64,000 bases of DNA from Lachnospiraceae bacterium UBA7589 (GTDB lineage: Bacteria > Bacillota > Clostridia > Lachnospirales > Lachnospiraceae), in NCBI GenBank assembly GCA_002476495.1, contig DLKL01000046.1, forward strand, positions 55,308 through 119,307, written 5' to 3'. The position numbers and the translations under genes are program-made. This document shows positions 60,811-64,000 of the stretch, in pieces (position 1 is the stretch's first letter; the number at the start of each line of letters is the position of its first letter). A model generated the notes under the pieces. That model worked only from the letters and a program-made list of their open reading frames with translations, was not told the DNA's origin and searched no databases.

Positions 60811-62832
60811 TTATTTGACAAAATATTTCTTTCTCTTATCAGCTGCCATTACTCCAAGCATAACGCCTCCACTGGCAAGGAGCAGCGTAACCAACAGCAT
60901 GAGGTTACTGTTGTCACCGGTATTAGGAGACTCAGTGACGTCTTTATCCGGTTTATCAACTGTTGCGGCAGGTGCCTGTGGTGTCACGGTAAGATCTGTT
61001 ATAACCCACATAGTACCGTCGGAGCCGTTGCCGGTGTCACCATCGTAGCGCTTATAATCCACAAATTTGCCATTGATTTTCAACTTGGTATCCGGTCCGA
61101 ATATATAGCGGACATTCCCGACATCGCCATAAGTTGTCACATATACACCGTAATGATAGGTCTTTCCGGCTTCAAAAGCAGTGATTTTATTTTCATAGAA
61201 ATTGCCGAAGTCGGTAGACATTGCACCGGTCTTGCTGTCCAGTTCCCACCACTCGCAGCGGTAGGCGTACTTTGCATCATCCGGCACCTTGCCGGTGAAC
61301 ACAGGTTTGTCTCCATCCTTAAAGCTGATTGTGGCATCGTTGATTTCCACAACATCAATGGTTTCCACCGTAAGAATATTGATGGTTTTAACAGCAGGGA
61401 TATACATAACTCCTCCGGTGAAAGGCGACGATACATTTTCTCCATTGATTGTAACGGTAGTTTCGCCGGTGAAGGAATATCCGTCCTTCGGTTTCAGCAT
61501 AATAGAGTATACATAGCTCTTTCCACTTTCAAACTTAGTAATAACAGGCAAAGAGCCCTGTGAGCTGTTGTCGGAATACCATGCGGCAACAGGTTGGTTA
61601 TTTTCAAATTGCTGCCAGCATTCATAGACAATCTCATATTTGTCTGCATCACTCTCTGAAACCCATGCTGTTGCCTTCGGTGCCTCATCAGGCTGATAAT
61701 CGAATTTCACATTCTCGATTGCAGCTGTAGTGATAGCAACTGATGTGGATGCAGGTGTCCAATGAGCCTTGAGAGTAATATTCCCGGTGACATTGGAATC
61801 AAATTGATATTCATCCTCGCCCAGGTACCATCCGGCAAAATCATATCCGTCCTTACTTGGATTTTCCGGCTTAATTGCGGAAGAATTCAATATTTTCTGG
61901 TCTGCCACTGCACTTCCGCCGTCAGAATCAAAGGTCACAGTTAATTCATTAAGAGAATATGGATATGCACCACAATCATCAAAGGTACCGCCTGTCATGG
62001 CAACTACAGCATCATCAGTTCCGTACACTGCCATGCCTAATCCACCCAGATCCACCTGACAGCTCTTTATGGTTCCACCTGTCATGGTGAAGCTTCCGTC
62101 TCCATATATATTTACAGCACCTCCATTACAGCCTGCAGAGCACTTTTCGATGGTTCCATCATTCAGCACGAAAAATCCACCCTGCTTAATGAATACCGCA
62201 CCACCGTCATCATCAGCTCTGCAATCCTTGATTGTACCGCCATTCATGGTAAAAGTACACCCATTACCTATATCTACGGCAGCGCCATCATCTCCTGCTT
62301 TACAGTTTAGAATATTGCCGCCATTCATAACAAACTTACCATACTTGACTATTGCTTCCGATATGCCTGTATTGGATACATCAACGGCACCACCATCACC
62401 ATCGACAGTATTACAGTTCACTATACTACCACTTTCTAAGGTCAACACACCACCCTTGACACTAAATGCACTATATCTGTCCTGCCCGTCAATTTTTCCA
62501 CCACCGGCACTGTCCTTCACTGTCATATTTCCGTTGCTTGTCACACGGAAAATATCATCTCTATACGAACTGCTGCTAATAGTGTGTCCGTTAAGATCCA
62601 GAGTCACCGTACGCACTACCTCAATTCTATCTGAGGTCTCGATACTTCCACCTAACTTGATCTCGGTGCAGTTTTCATTTTCCAATGCCGCTTTCAGCTC
62701 TGCTTCATTGCCGACTGTTACACTGCCGGCTGTAGGATTCGTTGCAAATACCCGAACCGGCATCAACAGCAATACCATACTCAATGTAAGCATGGCTGCC
62801 AGCAATTTGATTTTTATGGTTGCTTTTTTCAT
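60811..62832 (-). CDS. Sortase-anchored surface protein with beta-helix and InlB-type repeat
   Basis: A 673-residue secreted protein. A signal peptide ends near VRVFA (residue 30). Residues about 60-290 form a right-handed beta-helix with repeats such as GGAVDVSNTGISEAIVKYGK and the tetrad FTMNGGTIKDCRADDDGGAV. One Listeria-Bacteroides (InlB B) repeat follows (KDGYDFAGWYLGEDEYQF). The C-terminal half has beta-sandwich-like units, and the end is the sortase motif SPNTGD, a hydrophobic segment and a KRKK tail. It is expected to be linked to peptidoglycan and may be an adhesin. No sortase gene lies in the window. The start has GGAG upstream. Confidence 0.86.
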   Translation of the reverse strand: MKKATIKIKLLAAMLTLSMVLLLMPVRVFATNPTAGSVTVGNEAELKAALENENCTEIKLGGSIETSDRIEVVRTVTLDLNGHTISSSSYRDDIFRVTSNGNMTVKDSAGGGKIDGQDRYSAFSVKGGVLTLESGSIVNCNTVDGDGGAVDVSNTGISEAIVKYGKFVMNGGNILNCKAGDDGAAVDIGNGCTFTMNGGTIKDCRADDDGGAVFIKQGGFFVLNDGTIEKCSAGCNGGAVNIYGDGSFTMTGGTIKSCQVDLGGLGMAVYGTDDAVVAMTGGTFDDCGAYPYSLNELTVTFDSDGGSAVADQKILNSSAIKPENPSKDGYDFAGWYLGEDEYQFDSNVTGNITLKAHWTPASTSVAITTAAIENVKFDYQPDEAPKATAWVSESDADKYEIVYECWQQFENNQPVAAWYSDNSSQGSLPVITKFESGKSYVYSIMLKPKDGYSFTGETTVTINGENVSSPFTGGVMYIPAVKTINILTVETIDVVEINDATISFKDGDKPVFTGKVPDDAKYAYRCEWWELDSKTGAMSTDFGNFYENKITAFEAGKTYHYGVYVTTYGDVGNVRYIFGPDTKLKINGKFVDYKRYDGDTGNGSDGTMWVITDLTVTPQAPAATVDKPDKDVTESPNTGDNSNLMLLVTLLLASGGVMLGVMAADKRKKYFVK

Positions 62833-62884
62833 TTTGATTTACTCCTTTCTACGGAATTAACCGTAAGAAGACTCTGTTCAGAGC

Positions 62885-64000
62885 CTAATTTATTTCTTCT
62901 ATATAGCCACTGATTGGCTGGGAATACATATTATCATCCGTTATCATCTGATACCGCTCCCCGTCATATACATCCGTAAATCCATTGGTTGCTTTATAGG
63001 TATCGCCGGTCTCTGTATCATATACCCGCTCATAGCCGAGGATAGCATCGCTTTGCTTCTGGCTTAAGATGTCCTGACTTCTGTTGCGGCTTTCCCAGGA
63101 TGCCATCATGGCATCCATTGTCTGATTAAAATTCTGACTAATTTGCATGGCAACAGCAACCTGTTCATTGCTTGCCTGATTGGTTGCACTTACAAAGCTG
63201 TCGGAATATTGCAGGGTTTTCATGCAATCGGTCAGAACACTTTCCCATTCAATAAAGGTGTCCTTCGCCGCGGTGATTGCTACTATGTTATAGGCCATAT
63301 AGTAACCTCCGTCCGCAGTCTGTAACTGGTAATCCACTACATTCCCCCCTGATATTTCAAAGCTTCCAAAATCTACCACCGAGGCTGAAAACATACCTTC
63401 GCCTTCTCTTCCACTGTTGTCAGTGAAGGTTGCCCTCAGAAGTTCATCCCCCATTGCATACGAGGATAAGCTGCTTGTGGAAGCAAAACGGTCGGTCACA
63501 GTAAAATTATCAAACTGTGGAAAGGTATATCCCGAGTACATCGTATCTACCTCTGCAATAAAGGAAGCATATTGAGAAAAAATTTTATAAAATTCCTCGG
63601 TTGACGGATTTGCCAGCACCGGAGCCTTGGCAAAAATAATCGCCTGAGAATTCCCCCCCTGATAAATTTGTTGCCATGCGTTTTTTCCATCCTGGCTATG
63701 CAGCAGGATTTCTGCCTTCAACAGTATAAACATCTGATTCAACGGTTCATTCGGATCATAGATCCGGATACTGTGGTCAATATTCACTCCACCTGTTGTT
63801 ACCACCCAGCCTTTCGGTATGGTGATGCTGAAATCAGCAGTTTCGTATTTTTCCGTCTGTACGGAGCCCGCGGCTGTCGGTGTGATTCGTATGTCTTTTT
63901 GCAGCTTTTCTGTTGTAATATCTGACTCTGTTTTAATATTCCACTCTGTTTTTATATCTGACTCTGTTTTTTTCTTCTTTTTTCTGTCGTCGTCATCGTC
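62885..64000 (-). CDS. Unknown protein, 5' end beyond the window
   Basis: At least 371 residues; the frame is open to base 64000. The visible part begins with an acidic-then-basic linker (DDDDDRKKKKK), continues with three six-residue repeats of the pattern T-E-x-x-I-K and then a folded region (FSITIPKGWVV, LTDCMKTLQYSDSFVSATNQ) that is mostly alpha/beta and has no membrane segment. Such a linker usually separates an N-terminal membrane or zinc-ribbon part, which would lie upstream of the window, from the rest; this is a guess. The C-terminus ends in SGYIEEIN. The gene is 52 bp before the surface protein, so they may share a transcript. A GTG at 63805 is only an internal codon. Family unknown. 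Confidence 0.6.
   Translation of the reverse strand, partial: DDDDDRKKKKKTESDIKTEWNIKTESDITTEKLQKDIRITPTAAGSVQTEKYETADFSITIPKGWVVTTGGVNIDHSIRIYDPNEPLNQMFILLKAEILLHSQDGKNAWQQIYQGGNSQAIIFAKAPVLANPSTEEFYKIFSQYASFIAEVDTMYSGYTFPQFDNFTVTDRFASTSSLSSYAMGDELLRATFTDNSGREGEGMFSASVVDFGSFEISGGNVVDYQLQTADGGYYMAYNIVAITAAKDTFIEWESVLTDCMKTLQYSDSFVSATNQASNEQVAVAMQISQNFNQTMDAMMASWESRNRSQDILSQKQSDAILGYERVYDTETGDTYKATNGFTDVYDGERYQMITDDNMYSQPISGYIEEIN
63914..63967 (-). repeat. Three tandem 18 bp units inside the unknown gene
   Basis: Minus strand units ACAGAGTCAGATATAAAA, ACAGAGTGGAATATTAAA and ACAGAGTCAGATATTACA encode T-E-S-D-I-K, T-E-W-N-I-K and T-E-S-D-I-T. A partial fourth unit (ACAGAA) follows. Units differ by few bases, so the copy number could change by slippage or recombination. 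Confidence 0.75.

Noticed and set aside
62885..63805. A complete gene starting at GTG 63805.
   Set aside because: The same frame stays open to the window end with a plausible protein sequence, so 63805 is an internal codon.
1..64000. tRNA, rRNA, prophage, integrase or intact insertion sequence.
   Set aside because: None recognised by eye; only the fragment at 60561-60719 hints at a mobile element.

Overview
The window looks like a chromosomal segment of a motile, low-GC anaerobic Firmicute, most likely a Lachnospiraceae member (Lachnospira / Roseburia / Butyrivibrio type). The grounds are a Bacillus-like late flagellar gene order, an S-box riboswitch before metK, a glmS ribozyme, AGGAGG-type ribosome binding sites, and lineage-typical unknown families. 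Genus is not certain. No rRNA, tRNA, CRISPR array or intact insertion sequence was seen.

Layout. 1-1255: 3'-truncated end of a large unknown (DUF5717-like) gene. 1444-3575 (+): an aminotransferase-fold protein whose PLP lysine is replaced by arginine, and a TPR-containing family 2 glycosyltransferase. 3556-8439 (-): four genes predicted to make and transfer a CDP-activated polyol phosphate (RPE-like, IspD/TarI-like, TarJ-like, and a LicD fusion), directly downstream of the flagellin gene. 8571-26240 (-): flagellar block, in transcription order mbl, flgF-like, flgG, flgJ-like, recD2, comFC, yvyF-like, flgM, flgN, two flgK paralogues, flgL, fliW, csrA, flaG, fliD, fliS, a small chaperone-like gene and hag. 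26280-29002 (-): a PAS/GAF sensor without output domain and a coiled-coil protein with cysteines spaced every 11 residues.

29201-41975: housekeeping region with a lipoprotein, glmS behind its ribozyme, an orphan ectB-like aminotransferase, metG, murA, pyrBI, an atypical carbamoyltransferase, metK behind a SAM-I riboswitch, and a second lipoprotein. 42087-54133: TraX and VanZ family proteins (converging and overlapping by 74 bp), then a ten-kilobase surface polysaccharide operon with two initiating glycosylphosphotransferases, UDP-galactopyranose mutase, four glycosyltransferases, a polymerase and a Stealth phosphotransferase. 54177-60408: SpmA-like protein, LrgAB, a MacB-type ABC fusion, a membrane protein and a nitroreductase-like protein. 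60561-64000: a coding remnant, a sortase-anchored beta-helix surface protein, and an unknown gene cut by the window end.

How the parts fit. The flagellin leader has a sigma-28-type promoter and a hairpin presenting AGGA in its loop ahead of the ribosome binding site. With fliW and csrA in the same block this predicts the FliW-CsrA-Hag homeostasis circuit known from Bacillus subtilis. The operon after flagellin most plausibly decorates flagellin, or a glycan on it, with a pentitol phosphate, using a chemistry like the ISPD/FKRP/fukutin ribitol-phosphate pathway. That substrate assignment is inference and is the most interesting hypothesis in the window.
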